Position numbers and translations under genes: made by a program. A stretch of 64,000 nt of DNA, from contig JAGYIR010000008.1 of NCBI GenBank assembly GCA_018402525.1, positions 48,501-112,500 on the forward strand, given 5' to 3'. Source of the DNA: Crocinitomicaceae bacterium. Its GTDB lineage: Bacteria > Bacteroidota > Bacteroidia > Flavobacteriales_D > Crocinitomicaceae. The stretch's first letter is position 1; each line of letters opens with the position of its first letter. The notes below the pieces were generated by a model that saw only the letters and a list, made by a program, of their open reading frames with translations, searched no databases and was not told where the DNA came from. Below are positions 17,973-25,860 of the stretch, one piece after another.

Positions 17973-19041
17973 AGGAAACTACTATTTCAGCTTCTGCTGG
18001 ATGCGCTTGACATGTCAAAATATAACCTTCCTGTACTTCCTTATCCGTCAACGCATAGTTCATTGTCATTGTACAAGATCCTTTCAATACTTTCGCTTTG
18101 CACGTGCTGCATACGCCACCTTTGCATGAATAAGGAGCATCCATTCCTTCCTTGTTTGTTTTTTCAAGGATGGAAGGTCCTTTTGAAGCAAGTTCATAGC
18201 TTATTTTGTCGTCGTCCAAAATTACAGTGACTTTAGCCAAGCCTTCAAATGTATTTTCGATGACTTCCGTTTCGCTTTTCAATAAAACCGGCGTGGTGAA
18301 TAACTCGTACTTGATTTTATCTGGGCTGACACCAAATGTTTTCAATACATCAGATACTTCAGCAATCATTTGTTCAGGACCGCAAAGCACAAAATAATCA
18401 GCTTTGAGCAGTTGCAAGTTTTCCTTAATCAGAATAGAAAAAGTGGTGGTGTCTATCCTTCCCAATTTAAATCCTTCTTTGTCTTCAGCACTTAAAAAAT
18501 ACGTAGCATTTACCGCTGACAATGCATCAATTTCTGAGCGAAATAAAATAGAATCTTCTGTTCTGTTGCCGTAGAACAAATCCATAGAACCATCATTGGC
18601 ACTAAGTGCTTTTGCAAACGCCATAATTGGTGTAATTCCACTTCCAGCAGCAATTGCAACCACTTTTTTAGCCGTTTCAGGTAGAATAAAATTTCCTGAA
18701 GGGCGAGAAACTATTAGTTCATCACCAGTAACAACATTTTCGTTAAACCAACGAGAAACAGTTCCGTTCTCCACAGCTTTCACAGCGACAGCAAGCGGTT
18801 CGTTTTTTCCACTGCAAATGGAGTAGGAGCGACGTTCCTCTTTTCCATTCAGTTGAATCGAAAAATCAAGGTACTGACCTGGTTTAAATGTGAATTCTGT
18901 TTTCAGGTTCGAAGGGACATCTAATGTCACTTTTACCGTGTCTGCTGTCATTTTTTCAATGCCAGCAATTGTTAGCGTGTAAAAGCCTTTTGGCGTATTA
19001 GCACCCGATTTTTTAGAAAATAAGTTTTTAAAAATTCCCAT
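17962..19041 (-). CDS. PaaE-like ferredoxin reductase (second copy)
   Basis: A 359-residue three-domain reductase: an FAD domain (RRSYSICSG, FAD-binding RxYS), an NAD(P) domain (AAGSGITPIMAF, FVLCGPEQMI) and a C-terminal plant-type 2Fe-2S domain (CKGGVCSTCKAK, then ILTCQAHP). This is the architecture of PaaE, which passes electrons from NADPH to the PaaA diiron oxygenase. It lies six bases downstream of a full-length paralogue, with the same order of domains. An extra N-terminal segment (about 20 residues, basic) is absent from that paralogue. It may serve the same oxygenase or another one; the sequence cannot decide. Confidence 0.8.
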   Translation of the reverse strand: MGIFKNLFSKKSGANTPKGFYTLTIAGIEKMTADTVKVTLDVPSNLKTEFTFKPGQYLDFSIQLNGKEERRSYSICSGKNEPLAVAVKAVENGTVSRWFNENVVTGDELIVSRPSGNFILPETAKKVVAIAAGSGITPIMAFAKALSANDGSMDLFYGNRTEDSILFRSEIDALSAVNATYFLSAEDKEGFKLGRIDTTTFSILIKENLQLLKADYFVLCGPEQMIAEVSDVLKTFGVSPDKIKYELFTTPVLLKSETEVIENTFEGLAKVTVILDDDKISYELASKGPSILEKTNKEGMDAPYSCKGGVCSTCKAKVLKGSCTMTMNYALTDKEVQEGYILTCQAHPAEAEIVVSYDE

Positions 19042-19047
19042 AATTAG

Positions 19048-20118
19048 TTATTCATCAAATGAAACGATTAGTTTTTCGCTCGTAGGGTGCGCTTGACACG
19101 TTAAAATATATCCTGCCTCAATTTCATCAGGTTCTAATCCGTAATTGACGTCCATTCGAACGGTTCCTTCAATAATTTTTGCTTTACACGTACAACAAAC
19201 ACCTCCTTTACATGCGTACGGAAGATCTGCTCCCCATGCTTGTGCGGCATCCAACAAACTTTCACCAGTTGAATCTAAATGTAAGTCGATTTCGTCGCCG
19301 TCTAAAATAATTTTTACGTTCGAGTCAATTTGAAGAGCATCTGCTGCACTGATGGGCGCTTGTTTTTGTTGCGTCGGTGCAGTAAACAATTCAAAGTGAA
19401 TTTTTGATGCATCCACACCTTGTCCTTTGAGACTTTCAGTGACATCTAAAATCATTTGTTCAGGCCCACAAATAAATACGTTATCGATGTTTATATCCTT
19501 CAAAAAGGCAGCATAAAGCTCGTCTGCTTTTAGTTTATCAATTCGCCCTTTTTGTATCTTATTTCCTAATCCCTCTCTCGAGAAGATATGAACAACACGC
19601 AGTCGATTCATGTATTGATTCTTCAGTGCTTCAATTTCCTCTCGAAAGATAACCGAAGCAAAGCCTTTATTTCCATAGAACAGCGTGACATCAGAATCTG
19701 ATTCTTCGTGAAGAGCTGTCTTTATGATGGATAAAATGGGCGTTATTCCGCTTCCAGAAGCAAACAATACATGTGATTTTTTGCTATTCGTTTCAGGGGT
19801 AAAAGTGAAATTACCCATAGGCGTCATGACATCTAGCTGCATTCCAGCCTTCAATTCTGAAGTTGCAAAGGTTGAAAATAATCCATGTTCAACTTTTTTA
19901 ACGGCAACACTCCATATACCCTCAAAAGGTGCAGTATGTAGCGAATAAGAACGTCTGACTTCTTCGCCGTTCAGTGTTGTTTTTAATGTTAAATATTGAC
20001 CTGAAAGATACTGATAATCAGCTTTTAATTCAGCTGGAATATCAAAGGTAATGGAAACCGTATCTTCTGTTTTTTGTTGAACATCTTGGACATTCAAAGT
20101 ATGAAATTTCGGTGTCAT
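19048..20118 (-). CDS. paaE: Phenylacetyl-CoA epoxidase reductase subunit PaaE
   Basis: A 356-residue reductase with an FAD-binding RRSYSLHT motif, NAD(P)-binding ASGSGITPILS and FICGPEQMI, and a plant-type 2Fe-2S cluster held by Cys303, Cys308, Cys311 and Cys341 (CKGGVCCTCK, LTCQAHP). It supplies electrons to the PaaABC(D) epoxidase, which turns phenylacetyl-CoA into its 1,2-epoxide. It is the copy next to, and divergent from, paaA, hence the better candidate for true PaaE. The -7 box TAGTTTTG at 20145-20138 is close to its start. A second homologue follows at once. Confidence 0.85.
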   Translation of the reverse strand: MTPKFHTLNVQDVQQKTEDTVSITFDIPAELKADYQYLSGQYLTLKTTLNGEEVRRSYSLHTAPFEGIWSVAVKKVEHGLFSTFATSELKAGMQLDVMTPMGNFTFTPETNSKKSHVLFASGSGITPILSIIKTALHEESDSDVTLFYGNKGFASVIFREEIEALKNQYMNRLRVVHIFSREGLGNKIQKGRIDKLKADELYAAFLKDINIDNVFICGPEQMILDVTESLKGQGVDASKIHFELFTAPTQQKQAPISAADALQIDSNVKIILDGDEIDLHLDSTGESLLDAAQAWGADLPYACKGGVCCTCKAKIIEGTVRMDVNYGLEPDEIEAGYILTCQAHPTSEKLIVSFDE

Positions 20119-20137
20119 AGCTTGATCTATTTGGATG

Positions 20138-20145
20138 CAAAACTA
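20138..20145 (-). promoter_or_regulatory. Candidate -7 promoter element of paaE
   Basis: On the minus strand the sequence is TAGTTTTG, matching TAnnTTTG, 19 bases before the paaE ATG. No obvious -33 TTTG was found. The short leader is consistent with a promoter of the divergent paaE arm. Confidence 0.45.
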
Positions 20146-20152
20146 CTCATTT

Positions 20153-20175
20153 TTCTAAATGAAATCGTTCTAAAT
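20153..20175. promoter_or_regulatory. Paired TTCTAAAT direct repeats between paaE and paaA
   Basis: TTCTAAAT occurs at 20153-20160 and again at 20168-20175, 15 bases apart. The pair sits between the two opposing paa promoters and is a possible binding site for a regulator controlling both arms. The motif is AT-rich and could be chance. Confidence 0.3.
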
Positions 20176-20211
20176 TGAGTTAGATAAATTCGAATGCTTA
20201 AAATAGATGGG

Positions 20212-20239
20212 TTGGAATGAGTGAAATTTTGTAAATTTG
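20212..20239 (+). promoter_or_regulatory. Candidate paaA promoter (-33 TTG, -7 TAAATTTG)
   Basis: TAAATTTG at 20232-20239 is a perfect TAnnTTTG box. TTG at 20212-20214 lies 17 bases upstream, near the spacing of Bacteroidota sigma-ABfr promoters. The paaA ATG follows 22 bases later. Confidence 0.55.
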
Positions 20240-20261
20240 TAGGAGACTTACATTGTAGATA

Positions 20262-21212
20262 ATGAAAGAAGAAGATAGAGCAATACTTGAACAAAATTTT
20301 CAAGCGAAAATTGATAACGATATTCGTATCGAACCAAATGATTGGATGCCAGATGCATACCGGGAAACGTTGATTCGACAAATTTCGCAACACGCGCACT
20401 CTGAGATTGTCGGAATGCTGCCAGAAGGAAACTGGATCACACGTGCCCCAAACTTAAGACGTAAAGCTGTTTTATTGGCGAAAGTGCAAGATGAGGCTGG
20501 GCATGGACTTTATTTATACAGTGCCACGGAAACTTTAGGAGCAGATCGTGAAGATACCATTGACGATTTACACTCTGGAAAGGCGAAATATTCTTCCATT
20601 TTTAATTACCCAACACTTTCTTGGGCGGATATGGGAGCAATTGGATGGCTGGTAGATGGCGCCGCGATTATGAATCAAGTGCCACTTTGCCGTTGTTCGT
20701 ATGGACCTTATGCACGTGCAATGGTGCGTGTGTGTAAAGAAGAATCATTCCACCAACGCCAAGGATTTGAGATCATGATGACATTAGCCAAAGGTTCACC
20801 AGAACAAAAGGCAATGGCGCAAGATGCATTGAACCGTTTTTGGTGGCCCGCATTGATGATGTTCGGACCAAACGATGCTGAATCGAAGCACACTGCGCAA
20901 TCCATGAAATGGAAAATTAAACGTCACACCAATGATGAATTACGTCAGCAATTTGTCGATGTGACTGTGCCGCAGGCTGAGTTAATTGGCTTGACAGTTC
21001 CCGATCCTGATTTGAAATTCAACGAACAGACAGGGCACTACGAATACGGAGAAATCAATTGGGATGAATTCTGGCAAGTGGTGAAAGGAAATGGTCCGTG
21101 CAATAAAGAACGCGTTGACGCGCGCAGAAAAGCGAAAGAAGATGGATTGTGGGTACGCGAAGCAGCAACAGCTTACGCAGCTAAGAAAAAATTGAGAAAA
21201 CAAGCGAGTTAA
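20262..21212 (+). CDS. paaA: Phenylacetyl-CoA epoxidase catalytic subunit PaaA
   Basis: A 316-residue ferritin-like diiron oxygenase subunit. The iron ligands are seen in [14 protein letters not shown] (Glu78, His81) and [12 protein letters not shown] (Glu161, His164). The complex inserts oxygen into the aromatic ring of phenylacetyl-CoA in the cytoplasm. The length and the [19 protein letters not shown] segment fit PaaA closely. It heads a paaABCD operon, with paaE divergent. The later pathway genes (paaG, paaZ, paaF, paaH, paaJ, paaK) are not in this window and must lie elsewhere if the pathway is complete. Confidence 0.95.
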   Translation: MKEEDRAILEQNFQAKIDNDIRIEPNDWMPDAYRETLIRQISQHAHSEIVGMLPEGNWITRAPNLRRKAVLLAKVQDEAGHGLYLYSATETLGADREDTIDDLHSGKAKYSSIFNYPTLSWADMGAIGWLVDGAAIMNQVPLCRCSYGPYARAMVRVCKEESFHQRQGFEIMMTLAKGSPEQKAMAQDALNRFWWPALMMFGPNDAESKHTAQSMKWKIKRHTNDELRQQFVDVTVPQAELIGLTVPDPDLKFNEQTGHYEYGEINWDEFWQVVKGNGPCNKERVDARRKAKEDGLWVREAATAYAAKKKLRKQAS

Positions 21213-21225
21213 TTTGAAACTAGTG

Positions 21226-21252
21226 ACTAGTAACTGGTCGCTAGTTACTAGT
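21226..21252. repeat. Inverted repeat in the paaA-paaB gap
   Basis: Arms ACTAGTAACT (21226-21235) and AGTTACTAGT (21243-21252) are perfect complements around a seven-base loop, and are preceded by further ACTAGTG units. No T-run follows, so it is not a simple terminator. It may act in mRNA processing or differential expression, or be a small dispersed repeat. Confidence 0.6.
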
Positions 21253-21266
21253 AAAGTCTAAAAGAT

Positions 21267-21554
21267 ATGTCAAACAAAGAATGGCCTCTCTGGGAGGTTT
21301 TTATAAGAAGTAAACAAGGGTTGAACCACAAACACGTAGGAAGCTTAAGAGCAGCAGACGAAGAAATGGCAATCGATAACGCACGTGATGTGTATACACG
21401 TAGATCGGAAGGAATTAGTATTTGGGTGGTATTGTCAAGCAATGTATTTGCCTCAGATCCAAGCGAAGCTCCAGAATTGTACGAACCTTCTGATTCCAAA
21501 ATTTACCGTCATCCTACATTTTACGATGTACCGGATGAAATTCAACACATGTAA
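21267..21554 (+). CDS. paaB: Phenylacetyl-CoA epoxidase subunit PaaB
   Basis: A 95-residue protein with the family opening WPLWEVFIRSKQGLNHKHVG and the ending of PaaB (PTFYDVPDEIQHM). PaaB bridges the PaaAC heterodimers and helps couple the reductase. It has no catalytic metal site. It lies 54 bases after paaA, across a small hairpin, and 13 bases before paaC. Confidence 0.95.
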   Translation: MSNKEWPLWEVFIRSKQGLNHKHVGSLRAADEEMAIDNARDVYTRRSEGISIWVVLSSNVFASDPSEAPELYEPSDSKIYRHPTFYDVPDEIQHM

Positions 21555-21567
21555 TTCCTGAATATAA

Positions 21568-22317
21568 ATGAATTCACTATTTGAATACACATTGCGATTG
21601 GGCGATGATAGCCTGATGATTGGACATCGACTTTCTGAATGGTGCGGACACGGACCAATTTTGGAGGAAGATATTGCCATGACGAATATTGCGCTTGACT
21701 TTGTTGGACAAGCAACATCCTTGCTTGAATTGGCAGGGAAATTTGAAGGAAAGGGCAGATCTGGTGATGATTTAGCATTTTTGCGCTTTGATCGCGACTA
21801 TAAAAATGTCCTTCTTGTCGAGCAACCCAATGTCGATTTTGGAGTGACAATGATGCGTCAGTTTTTGTTCGATGCCTACAGAAAGCCATTGTTCGAGCGT
21901 TTGCAATATGCCAGTAACAAAGAAATCGCTGCCATTGCTGAAAAATCATTGAAGGAAACCAAATACCATTTACGTCATTCTTCCGAATGGGTGATCCGAT
22001 TGGGAGATGGTACGGAAGAGTCACACACTCGAATTCAAGAAGCGTTGGATAATTTGTGGCGCTATACAGGCGAACTTTTCTATTCAGACGATGTCGACAA
22101 AGAACTCATTGCTGCGGGAGAAATTCCTTCCATGGACGGTCTCGAAAAGGAATGGAGACAAACGGTCAACGAAGTGTTAGCAGAAGCGACACTGAAAATT
22201 CCAGAAAGCGATTGGCAATTTGATGGCGGAAGAAAAGGAATGCACTCTGAGCATTTGGGCTATATTTTAACTGAATTGCAATACATGCAGCGGGCTTATC
22301 CAGGATTGGAATGGTAA
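21568..22317 (+). CDS. paaC: Phenylacetyl-CoA epoxidase structural subunit PaaC
   Basis: A 249-residue ferritin-like helical protein. The opening YTLRLGDDSLMIGHRLSEWC and the EEDIAMTNIALDFVGQA segment are typical of PaaC, the partner of PaaA that contributes to the CoA-ester substrate site but lacks an active diiron centre. The C-terminus has GGRKGMHSEHLGYILTELQY, also characteristic. It overlaps paaD by seven bases, so the two are translationally coupled. Confidence 0.95.
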   Translation: MNSLFEYTLRLGDDSLMIGHRLSEWCGHGPILEEDIAMTNIALDFVGQATSLLELAGKFEGKGRSGDDLAFLRFDRDYKNVLLVEQPNVDFGVTMMRQFLFDAYRKPLFERLQYASNKEIAAIAEKSLKETKYHLRHSSEWVIRLGDGTEESHTRIQEALDNLWRYTGELFYSDDVDKELIAAGEIPSMDGLEKEWRQTVNEVLAEATLKIPESDWQFDGGRKGMHSEHLGYILTELQYMQRAYPGLEW

Positions 22318-22796
22318 CAGAAAAAGAAATATGGGGGTATTTAGAGGAGGTTTTCGATCCTGAAATTCCCGTATTGACTGTTGTCGATTTGGGCGTTGTG
22401 CGTGAGGTCATTGTGAAAGATGATACCTGCAAAGTAGTTATCACTCCAACCTACAGTGGATGTCCCGCGATGAAACGCATGGAAGACGACATCAAAGAAA
22501 AACTGGAAGAGAAGGGTGTTAAAGGGGCAGAGGTAGAATTGGTATTATCACCTGCGTGGACAACTGATTGGCTAACCGAAAATGGGCGAGAAAAACTCAA
22601 AGAGTATGGTATCGCTCCACCTGAAGATGAAGGAGATAAAAGCGTGTTGTTTGCAAAACCGTTCGTGGTTCCTTGTCCGCAATGCAACTCAAAGAACACC
22701 AAACTTATCAGTCAATTTGGTAGTACATCGTGTAAAGCGCATTACCAATGTCAAGATTGCTTGGAGCCGTTCGATTATTTTAAATGCTTGCGTTAA
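22311..22796 (+). CDS. paaD: Phenylacetate degradation protein PaaD (MIP18/DUF59 type)
   Basis: A 161-residue protein in two parts. The N-terminal MIP18 domain contains EVFDPEIPVLTVVDLGVV and the conserved Cys in SGCPAMKRME. The C-terminal zinc-ribbon-like region has PCPQCNSKNT, then CKAHYQCQDC and FKC. PaaD is needed for epoxidase activity and is thought to help insert or mature its iron centre (established for the family). The gene overlaps the end of paaC. The product has a length normal for PaaD. Confidence 0.9.
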   Translation: MVTEKEIWGYLEEVFDPEIPVLTVVDLGVVREVIVKDDTCKVVITPTYSGCPAMKRMEDDIKEKLEEKGVKGAEVELVLSPAWTTDWLTENGREKLKEYGIAPPEDEGDKSVLFAKPFVVPCPQCNSKNTKLISQFGSTSCKAHYQCQDCLEPFDYFKCLR

Positions 22797-22805
22797 ACCA
22801 ACGAT

Positions 22806-23384
22806 TTGAAGATTGCTTTTGTTTTCATCATTTTACTTGGCACAATGCTTTTCTTGCGTTGTTCAGAAGGAATCGAGCGAGAACAAAAAGCGGAAGAGTT
22901 AATCGTTCCCGACCATTTTATAACCATTCAATTGGATTCAAGTTATGTTATTTCCATTCCCAACGAATTTCATGAAGTAAGCAATTTAAACTTCTCATCA
23001 TCTTTTCAGTTTTCCAATTTAATAGAAGCTCAGTACATTGTCATCCAAGAAGAAGAAAAGAGCGGAAGTGAATTTGAAGATCTTACGCTGAATCAGTATG
23101 CTGATAAAAAGCTAGAAGATCTTCAGCGAAAAATGCGGAATATCTCTAATGCAGAAGAAATGGCGTTTAACTACGGAACGGTTTCAGGCGTCAAAACTCG
23201 AATCGAGGCAGATGTGTACGGATGGCCGGCACGAATTTGTTATTGGGTTAGTATTGTTGAGCTAGAAGAAAAATTCGTTTCTACCATTACTTGGACACTA
23301 CTAGATAGAAAAAATGATTTTGAAAAGGATGCTGAGGTGATTGTTCAGTCTGTGAGGAAGTTTGAGGGAAACACTATTCAGTAA
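22806..23384 (+). CDS. Putative lipoprotein after paaD
   Basis: A 192-residue protein starting with TTG at 22806, nine bases after paaD. Residues 1-19 form a lipoprotein-type signal with the lipobox-like LFLRC and Cys as likely acylation site, so the product is probably bound to a membrane on the periplasmic side. No conserved domain is recognised; the mature part is mixed acidic alpha/beta with LDSSYVISIPNEFHE near its start. Its closeness to paaD suggests read-through transcription, but a link to phenylacetate use is unsupported. Confidence 0.6.
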   Translation: MKIAFVFIILLGTMLFLRCSEGIEREQKAEELIVPDHFITIQLDSSYVISIPNEFHEVSNLNFSSSFQFSNLIEAQYIVIQEEEKSGSEFEDLTLNQYADKKLEDLQRKMRNISNAEEMAFNYGTVSGVKTRIEADVYGWPARICYWVSIVELEEKFVSTITWTLLDRKNDFEKDAEVIVQSVRKFEGNTIQ

Positions 23385-23385
23385 T

Positions 23386-23736
23386 CTATGTCAGTAACGA
23401 TTCAGCAGGGATTCCAAATTCTTTATGTAATTTCTTTATCATAGCAAGCGTTAAACTTCGTTGTCTGTTTAGTATCTCTGAAACCCTTCCGCGCGACCCA
23501 AGGTATTGAGCCAAATCAACTCGTTTCATCCCCATTTGTTCCATTCGGAACTTTATCGCTTCGATAGGATCAGGAGCTTCAATTTTATAATGTTGCTCCT
23601 CATAGATTTCGACAAGCGTCATTAAAAGTTCAGCTTCGTCGAAGTTTTTGCTTCCTGGCTTTGCATCAAATAATTCTTCTAATCTAGCTAGCGCTAAATT
23701 ATAATCTGCTTCCGTTTTAATCAATTTTGCTTCCAT
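23386..23736 (-). CDS. higA: HigA-family antitoxin
   Basis: A 116-residue protein. The N-terminal half is acidic and helical (toxin-binding), and the C-terminal half is an XRE/HTH domain: MGMKRVDLAQYLGSRGRVSE with the recognition helix before ILNRQRSLT. This matches HigA antitoxins, which neutralise HigB and repress the operon. It lies 20 bases downstream of higB, the reversed toxin-first order typical of hig loci. The palindrome at 24089-24113 upstream of higB is a likely operator for it. Confidence 0.85.
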   Translation of the reverse strand: MEAKLIKTEADYNLALARLEELFDAKPGSKNFDEAELLMTLVEIYEEQHYKIEAPDPIEAIKFRMEQMGMKRVDLAQYLGSRGRVSEILNRQRSLTLAMIKKLHKEFGIPAESLLT

Positions 23737-23756
23737 TTCTCTTCATTTTTCTTCGA

Positions 23757-24059
23757 TCAAATAGTTGTCACGTCTATTTTATCATATTCTTTATGTGTAC
23801 CAACGAACCGTATAAAAATCCATTGTGCTTCATAATTCACCTTTACAACCAGCCTGTATTTATTCCCACAGATGTTAAACACAATGCGATTGTTTCCGAC
23901 AATACTGGCGCTCTTGTATTGTTCTTTCACTTCATTCGGAGATTTCCACTCGGCTTGTTTAGCCTCCTGGTACCATGCCTTTAATTGTTCTGCTGAATCT
24001 TCACGACCTGGTTTTTCCCAATGTGATTTAAGTGTCCGAAGTGCAACAATGTTTTTCAT
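23757..24059 (-). CDS. higB: HigB-type mRNA interferase toxin
   Basis: A 100-residue protein with features of the HigB_toxin family: an N-terminal LRTLKSHWEKP segment, then NRIVFNICGNKYRLVVKVNY and WIFIRFVGTHKEYDKID. Family toxins cleave mRNA at the ribosome and arrest growth until neutralised by HigA, encoded just downstream. The predicted transcription start lies only a few bases before the ATG, so the message may be nearly leaderless. The reading frame is intact. Confidence 0.85.
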   Translation of the reverse strand: MKNIVALRTLKSHWEKPGREDSAEQLKAWYQEAKQAEWKSPNEVKEQYKSASIVGNNRIVFNICGNKYRLVVKVNYEAQWIFIRFVGTHKEYDKIDVTTI

Positions 24060-24068
24060 CTCTATTTA

Positions 24069-24076
24069 CAAAGATA
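24069..24076 (-). promoter_or_regulatory. Candidate -7 element of higBA
   Basis: On the minus strand this reads TATCTTTG, a perfect TAnnTTTG match, nine bases before the higB ATG. The palindrome at 24089-24113 covers the position where the -33 element would lie. Confidence 0.55.
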
Positions 24077-24088
24077 GCACATTTTTTT

Positions 24089-24113
24089 ATTTGTTCCCGC
24101 TAAGGGAACAAAT
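24089..24113. promoter_or_regulatory. Palindromic operator candidate upstream of higBA
   Basis: Perfect ten-base arms ATTTGTTCCC (24089-24098) and GGGAACAAAT (24104-24113) flank GCTAA. It lies 30-54 bases upstream of higB and overlaps the expected -33 region. This is a plausible site for HigA dimers repressing the operon. No T-run in the direction of higB argues against a terminator. Confidence 0.65.
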
Positions 24114-24146
24114 TTTAATACTAGTGTAGGCAAATAGAGTCAATGT

Positions 24147-24185
24147 AAAAAATAAAAAAAAGCGACCACCAAGAGTGATCGCTTT
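24147..24185 (-). terminator. Rho-independent terminator of pruA
   Basis: Arms AAAGCGACCAC and GTGATCGCTTT (one mismatch, loop CAAGA, 24159-24185) are followed on the minus strand by a run of U encoded by the A-rich 24147-24160. It lies 20 bases after the pruA stop. Confidence 0.8.
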
Positions 24186-24205
24186 ACAATTATATTATTT
24201 ATTTT

Positions 24206-25834
24206 CTATCCCAAAAATGGATATCTGTAATCCTTCGCTGGGACAAATGTTTCTTTAATTGTTCGTGCGGAAACCCAACGCAATAAGTTCATTGGAGCAC
24301 CAGCTTTATCGTTGGTTCCTGAACCTCTTGCTCCACCAAATGGTTGTTGACCTACAACAGCACCTGTTGGTTTATCATTGATGTAGAAGTTTCCTGCTGC
24401 ATTTTCCAATTTCTTCATCGCCAAATTAATTGCATATCGGTCATTGGAAATAATTGATCCTGTCAATGCGTAATCAGAAGTTCCGTCTACCAAATCCAGT
24501 GTTGCTTCGTAGGCGTTTTCATCGTAAACATGAATCGTTAGAACTGGTCCGAAAATTTCTTCGCACATGGTTTTAAATTTGGGGTTGGTCGTTACTATCA
24601 CCGTAGGTTCAATAAAGTACCCTTTCGATTTGTCGTAATTTCCACCCACGATGATTTCTGCATCGGATTGCCCTTTCGCGTAATCAATAAATCCAGCGAT
24701 TTTGTCAAACGCCATTTCCGTAATGACAGCATTTACAAAGTTCGATGTGTCTTCGGGAGATCCCATTCTGAAGGAGCTAACTTGTTCTACTATTAATTTT
24801 TTCACATCCGCCCAAATATTTGAAGGGATATACGCTCGTGAAGCAGCAGAACATTTTTGTCCTTGGTATTCAAAAGCTCCACGTGAACATGCTGTAGCGA
24901 CTTCAGCTGGATCAGCAGATTTATGCACCATAATGAAATCCTTCCCACCTGTTTCGCCTACAATTCTTGGATAACTTCTGTATTTTTCAATGTTATTTCC
25001 AATCGTTTTCCAAAGATGTCTAAACACACCTGTTGAACCTGTAAAATGCAATCCAGCGAAATCTTTGTGATTAAATACGACGTCTCCAGCAACAGGACCG
25101 TCAACAGAAACCAAGTTGATGACACCATCTGGAACTCCAGCAGCTTTAAACAATTCCATTAAAACCTGTGCCGAGTACATTTGCGATTCAGCCGGTTTCC
25201 AAACAACTACGTTCCCCATCATTGCTGGAGCAGCGCATAAATTAGCACAGATTGACGTGAAGTTGAATGGAGTAATGGCAAAAACAAATCCTTCTAATGG
25301 GCGGTACTCCAATCGGTTCCACATTCCAGGAAGTGATTCAGGTTGCTCTTTATAAATTTGCGTCATGTACTGCACATTGAACTTGAAAAAGTCAATTAGC
25401 TCACATGCAGCATCAATTTCTGCTTGAAATACGTTTTTTGATTGCGCCAACATGGTTGAGGCATTCACTTTATCTCTAAAAGGTCCTGCAAGCAGATCTG
25501 CAGCTTTTAAAAAGACAGAAGCTCGTTGTTCCCATGGTAAGTTCGCCCAAGCTTCACGTGCGTTTAGAGCAGCATCTATGGCTTGTTGAACATGAGATGC
25601 GTCCCCTTCATTATAATATCCAAGTACTTTTTTATGGTCATGCGGCGGTGACATCGGTACTTTTTTGTCAGTGCGAATTTCTTTCCCACCAATGTGCATC
25701 GGAACATCGATTGGTTGCTGATTATACATTTCGCGGTACTTTGCGATTAGGTTGGTGTGTTCAGAAGTTCCTGGTGCGTAAGCTCTTACTGGTTCGTTTA
25801 CGGCTACTGGAACTTGAAAAAGTGCATTTGACAT
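24206..25834 (-). CDS. pruA: L-glutamate gamma-semialdehyde (P5C) dehydrogenase
   Basis: A 542-residue aldehyde dehydrogenase of the P5C dehydrogenase group, which oxidises glutamate semialdehyde to glutamate with NAD+ in proline catabolism. It has the catalytic Cys in EYQGQKCSAASRAYIP, the motif VGETGGKDF, the cofactor-site segment AITPFNFTSICANL, and the C-terminal GGARGSGTNDKAGAP. The frame extends upstream to 25891, but ATG 25834 (MSNALFQVPVAVNEPVRAYA) fits the family N-terminus. It is monocistronic, ends in a terminator, and no putA or proline transporter is adjacent. Confidence 0.92.
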   Translation of the reverse strand: MSNALFQVPVAVNEPVRAYAPGTSEHTNLIAKYREMYNQQPIDVPMHIGGKEIRTDKKVPMSPPHDHKKVLGYYNEGDASHVQQAIDAALNAREAWANLPWEQRASVFLKAADLLAGPFRDKVNASTMLAQSKNVFQAEIDAACELIDFFKFNVQYMTQIYKEQPESLPGMWNRLEYRPLEGFVFAITPFNFTSICANLCAAPAMMGNVVVWKPAESQMYSAQVLMELFKAAGVPDGVINLVSVDGPVAGDVVFNHKDFAGLHFTGSTGVFRHLWKTIGNNIEKYRSYPRIVGETGGKDFIMVHKSADPAEVATACSRGAFEYQGQKCSAASRAYIPSNIWADVKKLIVEQVSSFRMGSPEDTSNFVNAVITEMAFDKIAGFIDYAKGQSDAEIIVGGNYDKSKGYFIEPTVIVTTNPKFKTMCEEIFGPVLTIHVYDENAYEATLDLVDGTSDYALTGSIISNDRYAINLAMKKLENAAGNFYINDKPTGAVVGQQPFGGARGSGTNDKAGAPMNLLRWVSARTIKETFVPAKDYRYPFLG

Positions 25835-25860
25835 AATTGTGATTTTTTTTTGCAAAAGTA

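Noticed and set aside
24089..24113. Palindrome upstream of higB as a terminator.
   Set aside because: There is no T-run following it in a useful direction for a flanking gene, and its place over the higBA promoter fits an operator better.
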